Source: Agapetus fuscipes
Lineage: Eukaryota > Arthropoda > Insecta > Trichoptera > Glossosomatidae
Direction of reading: 5' to 3'
Assembly: GCA_951799405.1 (NCBI GenBank)
Contig: OX637363.1
Coordinates: 4,216,001-4,280,000, forward strand
Length of the DNA stretch: 64,000 nucleotides
Each line of letters begins with the position of its first letter. The stretch's first letter is position 1. This document shows, piece by piece, positions 30,346-41,179 of the stretch. The position numbers were made by a program, and so were the translations under genes. The notes under the pieces are model-generated. The model worked only from the letters and a program-made list of their open reading frames with translations, made no database searches and was not told the DNA's origin.

Positions 30346-30715
30346 AGATACATTACATTTACGATTTATATTAAATGTATTTCCACAAGCAGACATTACC
30401 TCACGATTGACATAAGTGCGTCCTTTTCATTCGGTTTAAAGTCGCTATACCAACGTGGAAAATACAGGTATATGATAATCTATGTTGCAAAGATGTATTA
30501 CATGTAAGATACTTATTAGATGCATTCCTATAAGCAGACACGTTTAATTTCGCGATTCAACATGCCGCATGTGAACCTACAACATGAGCACCAAAATCTC
30601 TAATGAACATACACCCTGCAACTCTTGCCGACCTTCCTTGAAACAGGGGTGACATTGGCAAAGTTAACCATTTTTCACAATATGGGTTATCGCAGCCTCA
30701 TTTAACGACATATCA
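30342..30715 (-). repeat. Module A fragment and full copy
   Basis: 30342-30397 is a tail fragment. 30475-30715 is near full length (GTTGCAAAGATGTATTAC to CATATCAAGGGG). Between them, 30405-30470 repeats part of 44569-44625. Confidence 0.8.
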
Positions 30716-30782
30716 AGGGGATTTTTTTCTAACTTCGGATATTTTGAAACATTTCAAATCTGAATACTAACTACTAACTAAG

Positions 30783-31099
30783 CTACACATATAGTGTAAC
30801 CTCTTGCCTGCGTTATCCCTGAAGGGGTCACATGTGGCGATTCGGAACCTATTTATTTTTACGGGTAAGGGGGCCAGCCACACACCAACCATTTTCAGTG
30901 GAAGTGGGGGTTTCCCAGCTCCCGGGGGAACTGGTTCTCATTTCTTATGAAGGCTCAGTACACCTTGCCGGTATATATTTTGGGTTTGAAATAGACACCG
31001 AAACGGGAAATCATTTCAAGGAGGACACCCTCAGTGGGGATCGAACTCTTGCTCTCGGCATGGAATGCAAGCATTCTACCGACTGAGCTATCGACCGGA
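30783..31099 (-). repeat. SINE-C, full length
   Basis: From TAAGCTACACATATAGTGTA to the tRNA-like head (ACCGACTGAGCTATCGACC). On the minus strand the head has A box TAGCTCAGTCGG and B box AGTTCGATCCC. A SINE-B scrap follows (31100-31155). Confidence 0.9.
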
Positions 31100-31155
31100 C
31101 TTTTTACGAGCTTGGTCGTTGCTACAAAGCGACAATTCTCAAGCAAGCCCGAGAT

Positions 31156-31590
31156 GTTTTATTTCGCTGTTAAGAATTCGATGAAGTATGCTCCAAAACA
31201 AAAGCAAAACCTAGCCGTATACCGAGCTTCCATTGTGTTTTCTACACTGCTTTTGCAAAACCCCATAATGACCGATTAATTTTTGAATGGGGGACCGAAA
31301 ACGATTAAATTGATTTCTAAAACAAAATGTCCAACACAATGAGGATGAAAGTTTGAGGATTTTGGATGCCAAAATGTTATTTTTTTGTTAATAATGAAAG
31401 GAAAAGCGATTAATGTTAACGGTTATTGAAAGCACATTTCAGTAACATCACTTAAAAATAAAACAAGGCTTTACTGTAGCTGTAGCTATAGCTATTGCGC
31501 CATTGCATTGGGGCTGATAAAGACAGTCTTCAGCCTTCAGAGTCCTTCACATTCTTTCTTACAATATGAATGACTTGAAAAAGGTATGCA
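31156..31590. other. Unassigned DNA
   Basis: An 81-codon plus frame (31034-31279) runs out of the SINE and has no domain. Confidence 0.35.
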
Positions 31591-31599
31591 ATGGTCAGT

Positions 31600-32068
31600 C
31601 AATGGTAGTGCGAAGCATGGACAGTGAATGATAGCGAAATGAGTAAAGTATGTACGGTGGAAATGAAGCATTTGAGAAGCATGACAGGAAAAACTCTGAA
31701 GGATAGAGTTAGGAATGAATGGGTAAAGAAATAATGTAATTTGAAAGAGGATGTGAGAGTTAAGGTACAAAAGAAATGATGAGATGGTTTGGGCATGTGG
31801 AAAGAATAAATGATGACAGACTGACAAAGTATGTATACAAAGAAAGTGTGAAAGGAAAAAGAGGGAAGGGACGACCGAGAAAGGTATGGAGTGATCAGAT
31901 TGAGGATATTGTGAAAGAATGGGATATACAAAGTGAGCGTAAAAGAAGAAAATGCATTAAAAAGGTGGTGGATATGAATGAATTGAAAGATATATGCAGG
32001 GATAGGAAAAAATGGAGGCAGCTCTGCAGAGGCTCTGGCCACCCCTAGCGGAATGGCGACAGAGTTAC
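31600..32068 (+). pseudogene. LINE-K ORF end, broken copy
   Basis: MKHLRSMTGKTLKDRVRNEW, a stop at 31732, a 1-bp frameshift near 31775, then MMRWFGHVERINDDRL to RQLCRGSGHP. The tail GCGACAGAGTTAC abuts SINE-E. Confidence 0.85.
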
Positions 32069-32072
32069 CGGT

Positions 32073-32290
32073 GATATGGCCGAGGGGGTAGAGGCGCATG
32101 TTCGACTAGCGTATTTGGAACAGAATAACGTTGGATCGAATCTGGGTCTGGCCCACCTGACCACAACTTCGACCGTGGTTCAACAGATGCCATCGCATGC
32201 ACACAAGCTTCTGCTTTCGCATTAAAAAAAACTGGCCAGGCAAAATAGGTTGGTTAATTGCATTCGTTTCCACAATTTTTTTTTTTTAAA
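32073..32290 (+). repeat. SINE-E, best head
   Basis: GATATGGCCGAGGGGGTAGA resembles a tRNA-Leu/Ser D-arm, and GGATCGAATCTG is the B box. The body is AACAGATGCCATCGCATGCA, ending in a T run. It inserted at the LINE-K tail. Confidence 0.8.
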
Positions 32291-32309
32291 TGAAAAAAAT
32301 AATAGGAAA

Positions 32310-32500
32310 AATGGAGGCAAATCTGCAAAAGCTCTTGCCACCCCTAGCGGAATGTCGACAGATTTACAGTTACAATTACAGAATATCCATCAATTTATTT
32401 AGTTAGACTGACGAAGAAAGTATAGATACGATGCAAGAATAGATTGATGTCGTGGTAGAGGAAGATCGAGAAAGGTATGTGAGGAACAAAGTCATGAAAA
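32310..32500 (+). repeat. LINE-K and related LINE 3' scraps
   Basis: GGAAAAATGGAGGCAAATC to ACAGTTACAATTACAG (32310-32395), then a piece with GAGGAAGATCGAGAAAGG (32405-32490). Confidence 0.6.
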
Positions 32501-32519
32501 AGCGAATGAATAAAATTTG

Positions 32520-32755
32520 ATTTCCTTGACTTATAGGTTGGTATGCGGCTGACCACCTATGCTGTAGAAAATGGTTCACTTTTCCAAAGTCACCCCTGTT
32601 TCAGGAAAGGACGGCAAGAGTTGTTGTAGAGTGAATGCCCGTTTGAGATTTGAGTTTCATGCGGCATGTGCAAGCGCGAACTTGTACGTGTCTGCTTGTG
32701 AGAATGCATGTGCTAATCCCCAATGTTGCATATCGTAGCAACTTAGTTTAGATTA
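32520..32755 (+). repeat. Module A, full length
   Basis: TTCCTTGACTTATAGGTTGG to GCAACTTAGTTTAGATTA. Confidence 0.9.
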
Positions 32756-33655
32756 CGATGTAAGATTTTTTTATCTCCGCCGTCCATGTTTCACATCCGT
32801 ATACGAGCGTCTGTATCGATGTAAAGCCAACCTCTCCCGAGTAGACGACAGTCAGATGGAGGAGGTATGACATAAGAAGGCTGAGGGAGCTGTCAAAGGC
32901 AGATTCCAATTAATAGTGAATACTAAGCTGGAAGCAGGAGGCATGGCGTGTACTTGACTGACTTTAAACCGAGTCCATCATCGCGCTGATGGAAAAATAA
33001 AATCAATCTATCTAGGCTTCCCTGCTTGGCTTTTAATATTTGTAGAGGCAAAAAAACGAAGGATCATTTTTTTTCAGTCAATTGTATTTCTGCCAATATC
33101 CATTTATAATTTGCAGAAGACATGTCGATGAGATGGTGCAATATTTGATCATTGTTAATACAACGAAGCCAAAGAGAACCTTTTGGCTACGAATCAAAAT
33201 AATCATTCTAGCAAAATAAGGCATTAGCGAAAAAAACTAAATTGTTGAGGAGAGCAGTGTAATGTTTGAGATTGCAGAAAAATGGACACAACTTTTTTTT
33301 ATTTTTTATCGTTTGTTAAAATCAGAACAGCTCTCTGGTATAAAAAATAAATAAATAAAGATATGAATTGGGATTTCTTTAAATGTGATTTTACGTTGTT
33401 TTATGAGGTTTTATGTCACAAGCGCCCTAAGGACAAGAAACGCCAAAAATTTCGTCAGTTACACTAAAACCATACTTCAAAAACGCAGTTGTTTGCTCGG
33501 GCATAAACGACAAAAAAAATCGTAGAGCTATGGGAGTTGGCGCATTAGAAAGAGCGGATTTTTTTTAAGTAGGATAGCATTCATAACTCATTTTCCAAGA
33601 AAATTTCGCGTCTCCTTTTAACCGTCGATGCATTATTTTTCAGAAAACATGTTCA
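32756..33655. other. Unassigned DNA
   Basis: Includes a possible LINE scrap at 32790-32980 (ACGAGCGTCTGTATCGATG, CTAAGCTGGAAGCAGGAG). The rest is AT-rich without recognised features. Confidence 0.35.
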
Positions 33656-33659
33656 ATTT

Positions 33660-34170
33660 TCGATTATGTTTAAGACAGTGCAGACTTTGATGTATGGAAG
33701 TGAAGCATGGACAGTGAATGATAGCGAAATGAGTAAAGTATGTACGGTGGAAATGAAGCATTTGAGAAGCATGACAGGAAAAACATTGAGGGACAGAGTT
33801 AGGAATGAATGGGTAAAAAAATAATGTAATTTGAAAGAGGATGTGAAAGTTAAAGTGCAAAAGAATATGATGAGATGGTTTGGGCATGTGGAAAGAATGA
33901 ATGATGATAGACTGACAAAGTATGTATACAAAGAAAGTGAGAAATGAAAAAGAGGGAAGGGACGACCGAGAAAGGTATGGAGTGATCAGATTGAGGAGAT
34001 TGTGAAAGAATGGGATGTACAAAGTGAGCGTTAAAGAAGAAAATGCATAAAAAAGGTGATGGATATGAAGGAATTGAAAGAGGTATGTCGGGATAGGAAA
34101 AAATGGTGGCAACTCTGCAGAGGCTCTAGCTACCCCTAGCGGAATGGCGACGGAGTTTACAGTTACAGTT
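33660..34170 (+). pseudogene. LINE-K ORF end, broken copy
   Basis: QTLMYGSEAWTVN, CTVEMKHLRSMTGKTLRD, a stop at 33823, MMRWFGHVERMNDDRL, a stop at 33946, GKGRPRKVWSDQIEEIVKEW and a stop at 34033. The 3' end is GCGGAATGGCGACGGAG plus ACAGTT repeats. It extends further 5' than the other LINE-K copies. Confidence 0.85.
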
Positions 34171-34174
34171 ACAG

Positions 34175-34649
34175 TAAAAGGGAGCCTTTCGCTATGAAAG
34201 TTGAAAAAAAAAAAATCAAAATCTGAACAATAAAATTCACCGATGTTCCAATATGACATCACGTTTATAATACGGCAAAAGTAATCAATTATAATGACAA
34301 CTAGCCATAAATATTGTCATAAAAATGCGTTGTCCCTTCATTAGTGCGCTCCGTCACGTTATGCCTGCTGATATTTTATATTTCGGTCACACGGGCCGTG
34401 ACATTGATGGCGGCGACGTGACGAGATGACACCCAATACACGTGGGCAAGGATATATTTAGCTGCAATTTTTACATATTCAATCAAATCGACGTTTCGTC
34501 GGATATTTTGTCCAATCCACAAAGGTTTCGTATCCATCAGGTTGAAAAAGGCGCGTGCACTGGGATAGAGGTAAATATATTTCCGAATAAATACTTTTAC
34601 TTTATCTAATCTACAATTTTAGTTGCAAAGATATAATCTAACTTCTATC
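34175..34649. other. Unassigned DNA
   Basis: GC-rich at 34390-34420. No gene recognised. Confidence 0.35.
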
Positions 34650-35056
34650 TGGTCCGGTCGATAGCTCAGTTGGTAGAGTGCTTGCAAACCATGCTTAGAG
34701 TTCGAATCCCACCGGAGATGTAACGCAAACGCAACGCAACTTAGCTACACATAAAGTGTTACTTCTTGCCGCGTTATGCCCGAAGGGGTCGCATGTGGCG
34801 AGTTGAACCTATTTATTTTTACAGGTAAGGGGGCCGGCCTTACGCCAACCACTTCAGTTGAAGTGGAGGTTTCCCAGATCCCGAGAGTGCTGGTACTCAT
34901 TTCTTGTGAAGGCTGAGTAAACCTTGCCGGTATTTTATTTTGGGGTTTGAAATAAACACCAAAACGGGAAATCATTTCTGACACCCTCGGTGGGATTCGA
35001 ACCCGAGCTTTCGGCATGGAATGCAAGCACTCTACCACCTGAGCTATCGACCGGAC
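34650..35056. repeat. Two SINE-C copies, tail to tail
   Basis: A plus-strand head only (34650-34722, GGTCGATAGCTCAGTTGGTA and GAGTTCGAATCCC) is followed by (ACGCAA)n. A full minus-strand copy runs 34737-35056 and ends AGCTATCGACCGGAC. This gives an inverted pair of tRNA-like heads. Confidence 0.9.
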
Positions 35057-35067
35057 ACTCTTTTTTT

Positions 35068-35380
35068 TTTAAAGAAATCCTGTGCGGGAGACTTCCTAGA
35101 TTCTAGAGACTCTAGGGGTCTATGCCACTTGTAGTGCCGCAGAGGTGTACGTGCTTGGTCGTCGCTACAAAGCGCCAATTCTCAAGCAAGACTCAGTTAC
35201 TGTAAGGCTGGATGGACCTTTTGATGACCGGTCTTTGGTAAAGGTTTATTAATTTTTCAACTCAGCGAAGAGCAAATTTGAATATATGAAAATGGTATAT
35301 TTTTGTGTTCCACCGGGATTCCAAACCCACAACCTTCCATTTACGAAACCGAAGTGTTGCCATTGGACTACGGACCGATG
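35068..35380 (-). repeat. SINE-B, full length with poly-A type tail
   Basis: GAAATCCTGTGCGGGAGAC to GGACTACGGACCG. Confidence 0.9.
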
Positions 35381-35737
35381 TAACACTGAAGCTAAAACAA
35401 TATTTTAAAAAATCAAAATGTTTTTCATAAATTTCTTAACTTCTCGTTAATTTAGCGCTTAGAATCGTTCACTATAGCAGCCAGTAGAGATAAGCCGCCA
35501 CTGTCAAAGGCAAATTTTCCAGTCACAGTAAAAGTGGATCAAGATGTTACATTGCAAATTAGTCATTGTCACCCATAGCCGGAAGATAAAGCTGCCTTCT
35601 TAGTGCTCCTCTCTTATTGACTATGGGGTGAATTTTAAATATCTACCAATTTGAATGTTGAATTTATCAATGATATCTTCCATCTATTAGAGAGAATGTA
35701 AAGCCCATTGACTTATGAAATCTGTAGAATATAAATT
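35381..35737. other. Unassigned DNA
   Basis: No recognised feature. Confidence 0.35.
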
Positions 35738-36112
35738 CTGTACCTTAGAGCATAAACAACGGAAGTCCACTTCTTTGCGTTTTTGAGTTAATCTAAAATC
35801 TAAATCTAAGCTGCAAAGGTATGTATCATTTGAGATTCATATTAAATGCACATCCGACAAGCAGACATGCATAATTTCGCGTTTACACATGCCGCATGTG
35901 GACCTACAATATAAAAAACCCAATCTCAAATGAACATAAGCCCAATAATAATGATGCAGAAATTCTTATAATTAGCTGTGGTAAAAATATTGGAGTCCTC
36001 GGACTCATAGTTACTGAGATATCAAGTGTAATAAATATGGGTTGCACATAAAAGTGCGAGCATAAACCACGGAAGTTCCACATACGTTGCTAAAATTCCA
36101 CAATACTGCTAA
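35738..36112. mobile_element. MITE-J, copy 1, split by module A
   Basis: CTGTACCTTAGAGCATAAAC at 35739 and ATTGGAGTCCTCGGACTCAT (35992) match 44646-45030 in the opposite orientation. The module A tail half (35790-35947, minus) sits inside, flanked by TAAT-like repeats. The right terminus is lost. Confidence 0.75.
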
Positions 36113-36119
36113 AATTCAT

Positions 36120-36640
36120 CGAATTTATTTTTCGAAATACTCCAAATTATGGCTTTCCTTTTTTCAAAAGAAAACAAAGGGTTAGAAAGGAAAATAATGC
36201 AAGATATTTTTACAGCAAAAAATAAACAAACTCAAACAGTTACTTGGCTAATAGGTGGGAATGAGATTGACCACCTATTCTGTAAAAAATTGCTTCACTT
36301 TGCCAATACAGTTGCAGGGTATATGTCTATTTAAGTTTTGGGTTTGAATGTTTAAGCTTATATGCGGCATGTATAAGCGCGACCGTATATGTGTCTGCTT
36401 GTGGCCATGAATTTAATATGAATCCTAAATGTAATATATCTTTGCAACTTAGATTAGATCAGATAATCAAAGGGAATGATAAATTACACGTTTTGACAAA
36501 AGTAAGGTTTTAATTTCTTCAAATGGGCGAGTACATTATAATGACTATTATTTACTATTTTGTTATCTTTTTCATGGTCGTAGAAAAAGTATTGTATGCC
36601 AATGCACGTAATTACTAGGCAGTGGCATAAATAACTACAC
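36120..36640 (+). repeat. Long repeat unit with variant module A, copy 2
   Basis: GGCTTTCCTTTTTTCAAAAG, module A variant 36235-36460, then GATAAATTACACGTTTTGAC to AGGCAGTGGCATAAATAAC. It preserves the empty site of the 83-bp hairpin. Confidence 0.8.
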
Positions 36641-37042
36641 AATTTAACAATTCTAGCACGACGACTTGCAATGCCGTCTCCCTTTTTCCTCTGCCTTTTT
36701 TTTACCCCGTTTTCTGCGTTCCTTTGTTTTTTAATTCAAATTCAAATTTTTACAAGCTCCATTATACCTACATAACCTATTCATCTCGTTACACTGTCGT
36801 TATGGCATCAAATCTCCGTGTAAAGGCATCCGTAAAAATTGCATATAAATAATATTGAAAGTCGCAAAAAAACGCTTGAGAAGCAATTGTATTAAAGTCA
36901 TTGTCGCCGCGTCTAGACAGCGTGAAGACGTGGCCATTTAAAGATATGCAGAAATTTCAGTTTTAAACGTTGCACGACAGTAGAGGACGCTCAAGGAATT
37001 CAGACAGGGGTGTGAACTCAAAAAAAAAATAAACGCTGAAGA
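36641..37042. other. Unassigned DNA
   Basis: No recognised feature. Confidence 0.35.
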
Positions 37043-37145
37043 ATGATGATGATGGATGATTTCTTTTCTCTGGCGCCATGGCTTTTGGAAAAAAGTAGTG
37101 TCTTCAGTCTCTTTCTGAAGGTGGTGGTAGGCTGGTTCGCGCGAA
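37043..37145 (-). pseudogene. CR1-like LINE 3' tip, subtype 2
   Basis: The minus frame RKRLKTLLFSKSHGA, then GGCGCCAGAGAAAAGAAATC and an ATC-rich tail. Confidence 0.6.
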
Positions 37146-37187
37146 GCATGGAGAAGAAGAATGGAAATCTCAAATTAAGAATACAAA

Positions 37188-37800
37188 CGGTGCTATTCTT
37201 AGTCATTTTAGTCGTTCGTTGAGCCCACGCTTTGACAAACTAATGTTGCATTTGTATGAAGACCTGTCAATCCAAGATGGCCGCAAGTGAACAGCTGATT
37301 TGTCTTTATGTAAATATTACCATAATTCGGTAGGTAAGAATGACCTTGGGGATGAGACTCTCAGCCCAAGCATCATTCTAATCTAATCTAGGTTGCAAAT
37401 ATATGTAACATTAGAGATTCACATAATATGCATTTTCACAAACAGGCACGTATAAGTTCGTGCTTAAACATGCCGCATGTGGACTAAACAATATAAAAAC
37501 CCAAATCTCAAATGAACATACACCCTGCAACTCCTGCCGACCTTCCCAGAAACAGGGGTGACATTGGCAAAGTGAATTATTTTCTACAGCATGGGTGGTC
37601 AGCCGCATACCAACATATAAGTCAAGGAACATACACAACAAATTCTAATATTAACAAATTATAACATGTATGGACATTAAAAACTAACAGAAAACAAATT
37701 CTAATTTAAAAAAATTCATTCACATTCACATAATTTCACAATCATTAGTTTGTCAAAGCGTGGGCTCAACCGACGACTAAAATGTCTAAGAATAGCCCCG
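37188..37800. mobile_element. MITE-D, copy 3, split by a LINE 3' end
   Basis: AAA is duplicated at 37185-37187 and 37801-37803. The terminal repeats CGGTGCTATTC and GAATAGCCCCG are intact. The LINE insertion 37378-37740 carries its own duplication. Confidence 0.9.
37378..37740 (-). mobile_element. Module A with extra LINE 3' UTR, precise insertion (363 bp)
   Basis: ATCATT is duplicated at 37372-37377 and 37741-37746. The tail CTAATCTAATCTAGG touches the first duplication. It extends about 110 bp past the module A head, so this copy starts in the LINE 3' UTR. Confidence 0.9.
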
Positions 37801-37904
37801 AAAGAATTTAATTTGCCACGTAAAGTGTTATTCGGAAACATTTAATCCATAGATGATGTGCGGATCAATCAGAGCTGTAATTTTTTTTTTCCACATTAAA
37901 AGTT

Positions 37905-38055
37905 CCTTGACTTATAGGTTGGTATGAGGCTGACCACCCATATTGCAAACAAAGGTTCACTTTGCCAATGTCACCCCTGTTCCAGGAAAAGTCGGCAAAA
38001 GTTGCAGGGTTTATGTTCATTTGAGTTTTGGATTATAATTTGTAAGTAATAATCA
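37905..38055 (+). repeat. Module A, 5' half
   Basis: TTCCTTGACTTATAGGTTGG to GGATTATAATTTGTAAG. Confidence 0.85.
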
Positions 38056-38446
38056 ATACACACACTTTTTTTCATTTCTGTCACTCTTTTACTAAGACCA
38101 TAAAGTTAAATAAACATTTTTTTTGTTAAACGACAGGCTTGGGTCATAGAGTGCTCTTGATGAAATTTGACAACCCTAGAGTAAATGACATGCGTTACTA
38201 AGTCGGCACTTAAACATTTTTTATAGCTGCATTTTTATAAACACAGATACTATTTTACCATTTTTATTACTTTTCATCAAAACGAGAAACGTTATTTGAT
38301 TTAATGTGAAAATCGATAAATTTTTTGGACTTTGATGGACTTCCGATGAACACACTTTCAAAATTGACTTCTTCTTCCTCGACCTCTTTTTTGTCGAACA
38401 TCAATATTATAACGTTCGATTTTTTTTATTAATATTTTTTTTTTAA
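38056..38446. other. Unassigned DNA
   Basis: Contains a MITE-G-like interior scrap (TACTAAGACCATAAAG at 38090). Confidence 0.4.
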
Positions 38447-39010
38447 TTTCCTTGACCTACAGGTTGATATGAGGCTGACCACCAATATTGTAAAAAAAGT
38501 TTCACTTTGCCAATGTCACCCCTGTTTCAGGGAAGGTCGGCAAAAATGGCAAAGTTATAAAAAAAAAAAAAAAAAAATTAGGCTGATTTATTTGGTGAGC
38601 GCTGTTTTTGTGTGCATCAAACCTCAAGAGCCCTCTGCGAGCTTGGTCGTCGCTGAAGAAAGCGCCAATTCTCAAGCAAGACCCAGTTGTTGTAAGGCTG
38701 GATGGACCTTTTGATGACCGGTCTTTGGTAAAGGTTTATGAATTTTTCAACCCAGCGAAGAGCAAATTTGAAAATATAAATGATATATTTTTTGTGCTTC
38801 GCCGGGATTCGAAACCACAACCTTCCGGTTACGAGTCCGAAGTGTTACCACTTGGACTACGGACCGGTCAATTATTATGTTCAATTGAGTTTTGGTTTTT
38901 ATATTGAAAGTGTGAAAATGCGGAATGTTTAAGCGCGAACTTATACTGCTTGTGGGAATGCACTTAATATGAATCTCAAATGTAATATATCTTTGCAAAT
39001 TAGATTATAG
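38447..39010 (+). repeat. Module A split by SINE-B
   Basis: Head 38447-38550 and tail 38873-39010 (TTTAAGCGCGAACTTATAC to TCTTTGCAAATTAGATTATA) surround a minus-strand SINE-B. Confidence 0.85.
38575..38870 (-). repeat. SINE-B, full length with LINE-type tail, nested
   Basis: A poly-A run before ATTAGGCTGATTTATTTGG, then to GGACTACGGACCGGTC. Confidence 0.9.
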
Positions 39011-39292
39011 ATGTCGATACCTTAAAGGTAAAACTGAATAAGTGACATATTAAGGTAACATAAATTTCTCAGATAAATGCACCTTTTTCGCTATATTCTA
39101 AGATAGTTTAGGATTTTTTTATGAGCACTTCCTTATAATAAGCTCATGTATTGTAAGAAGTTGCACCTAATATAAGGTTTTTATTCTCGATTTGTCAAAT
39201 CAGTGAATCAGCATTCAATTTTACCTTTCAGGTGGTGATGTGGATACACTACAAACAATACAATTAAAAAATACTCGTATAATGGCTGGATC
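39011..39292. other. Unassigned DNA
   Basis: No recognised feature. Confidence 0.35.
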
Positions 39293-39945
39293 ATCTAATC
39301 CAATCTCAGCTGCAAAGATATATATCATTTAAGATTTATATTAAATGCATTCCCACAAGCAGACATGCATAATTTCGCGCTAACACATACCGCATGTGGA
39401 CCTACATTATAAAAACCCAATATCAAATGAACATAAGCCCTGCAACTCTTGCCGTCCTTCCCTGAAACAGGGGTGACATTGGCAAAGTAAACAATTTTTT
39501 ACAGTATGGGTGGTCAGCCGCATACCAACCTATAAGTCAAGGAACATTCATGACAGATTACATTTATCAATAAATAATAATAAATACATGGACATCAAAA
39601 AAAAAAAAAACATAAAACCAATTTCACTTTAATAAACCCTAGCCGCCAACATTACAGATCAACCGCCATTTCTTTCTATCCTTACGTACTTTTTTCATTT
39701 CCTCCAGAGTCATAACCTTCTTCATACAAGCTCTTCTTTTATTATGACTCTGGATATTCCATTCATTCGCAATTTCGGATATTTGGTCCATCCATACCTT
39801 TCTCGGTCTTCCTCTACCACGACATCCATCTATTCTACCAACATATACTTTCTTCGTCCATCTTTCCTCATTCATTCTCTCTATATGCCCAAACCATCTT
39901 AACAAAATTCTTTTAATCTTCACATCAAAAATGTTCAAATAAGAA
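39293..39945 (-). pseudogene. RTE-like LINE ORF end joined to module A as 3' UTR
   Basis: The minus frame (39956-39639, 105 codons) encodes LLRWFGHIERMNEERWTKKV, GCRGRGRPRKVWMDQISEI, NEWNIQSHNKRRACMKKVM and RKDRKKWRLICNVGG before TAG. It is followed by about 100 bp of A/T-rich spacer and then a complete module A (39545-39293) ending TGAGATTGGATTAGATG. With 18590-19012 it shows that module A is the terminal 3' UTR of this LINE family. RT motifs are missing, so the copy is truncated. Confidence 0.85.
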
Positions 39946-40079
39946 AATGCAAGCACTCACTTTCTTAGAGATTTCTATGTTGAAGGATGTTGCGCCGCAT
40001 ATCTGAAAAGACAAAAAAAAATGCACATCAAAACCCTTCTTTAATTATATTTAAAAACTAAGGCTACATTTTTTATTTT

Positions 40080-40395
40080 TTAAGAAATCCTGTGCGGGAG
40101 ACTCCGTAGATTCTAGATGCTCTAGAAGTCTATGACACTTGTTTTAGTGCCGCAGAGGTGTACGAGCTTGGTCGTCGCTACAAAGCGCCAATACTCAAGC
40201 AAGACCCAGTTGCTGTAAGGCTGAATGGACCTTTGGTGACCGGTCATTGGTAAAGGTTTATGAATTTTTCAACCCAGCAAAAAGAAAAGTTTTGAAAATA
40301 TAAATGGTATATTTTTTGTGCTCCGCCGGGATTCGAACCAACAACCTTCCCATTCAGAGTCCATAGTGTTACCACTGAGCTACGGACCGGTCAAA
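40080..40395 (-). repeat. SINE-B, full length with poly-A type tail
   Basis: GAAATCCTGTGCGGGAGAC to GAGCTACGGACCGGTC. Confidence 0.9.
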
Positions 40396-40462
40396 AAAAA
40401 AAACATTTGTTGCCATTGAAAAATCCGCTGCACTTTGAACTTCGCAGAAGTACTACTAACAC

Positions 40463-40732
40463 ATGGTGTTACGAGCGTATGGTAGTGTTAGTGCAGACGT
40501 GATTCTAATCCCGCTGGTGGAACAGCGCTCTGGAATCATCCACTATGCTCGATCCACTAAATCGAGAACAGTCGAGAAACGTCCGTATGATCGTATATAA
40601 ATGTAAGCCGCAATTGTGTGCAGAGAGAGCCGATTAAAACATTGAGCCGTAAAGTCGAAAGCAAGAGCAAGAAATCAGTACATTGTAAACCGACATTGTG
40701 TAAAAAAAATTGCAGTTTAATTAAAAGAACCC
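40463..40732 (+). repeat. LTR-H, solo-LTR-like
   Basis: Begins TGTTACGAGCG and ends ATCATAACA. It has a TATA-like CGTATATAAATG at 40591 and AAGAAATCAGTACATTGTAA near the end. Three other copies are in the window. No coding region is attached. Confidence 0.6.
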
Positions 40733-40767
40733 AACTACAATCATAACAATACTGACAGCTGGTGTAT

Positions 40768-40920
40768 GCTGAGTAAACCTTGCCGGTATTTCAATTTTGG
40801 GTTTGAAATAAACACCAAAAATGGGAAATCATTTGTGACGCCCTGAGTAAGGATCGAACCCCAGCCCTCTGATATGGGGCGCAAGGATTCTACCAACTTA
40901 GCTGGCGACCGGACCGGATG
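40768..40920 (-). repeat. SINE-C, head half
   Basis: GAGTAAACCTTGCCGGTATT to GGATCGAACCCCAGCC and AGCTGGCGACCGGACC. Confidence 0.85.
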
Positions 40921-41171
40921 AAATCGCTCCAACTCAATCGTAGAATAAGATGAAAAAAAACACACACAAAGTTTTTCTTCATGAGTTGATTTATTTTCTC
41001 GAGCGCTTTTCATGTTAGAACACCATTATCAAGAGGGCAACTCTTGGTTGGCTATCAATTAGTTGAGGACAACTCTCGTATAGACCACGGCAAAAGATCC
41101 CGGAAAACATCTCTCCAGCATCATCAGCCGGCCGTGTAAGCCAACTCTTATTCAACTCTCAACTAGTGGTC
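40921..41171. other. Unassigned DNA
   Basis: No recognised feature. Confidence 0.3.
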
Positions 41172-41179
41172 ATCTAGAC

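Noticed and set aside
34480..34570. Hammerhead-like words (GACGAAACGTCG; CTGATGGATACGAAAC on minus)
   Set aside because: The words are there, but helices and the CTGANGA box are incomplete.
34650..34722. tRNA gene
   Set aside because: A and B boxes are present, but the sequence is one of several SINE-C heads and continues into the SINE or its inverted copy; no clean acceptor stem.
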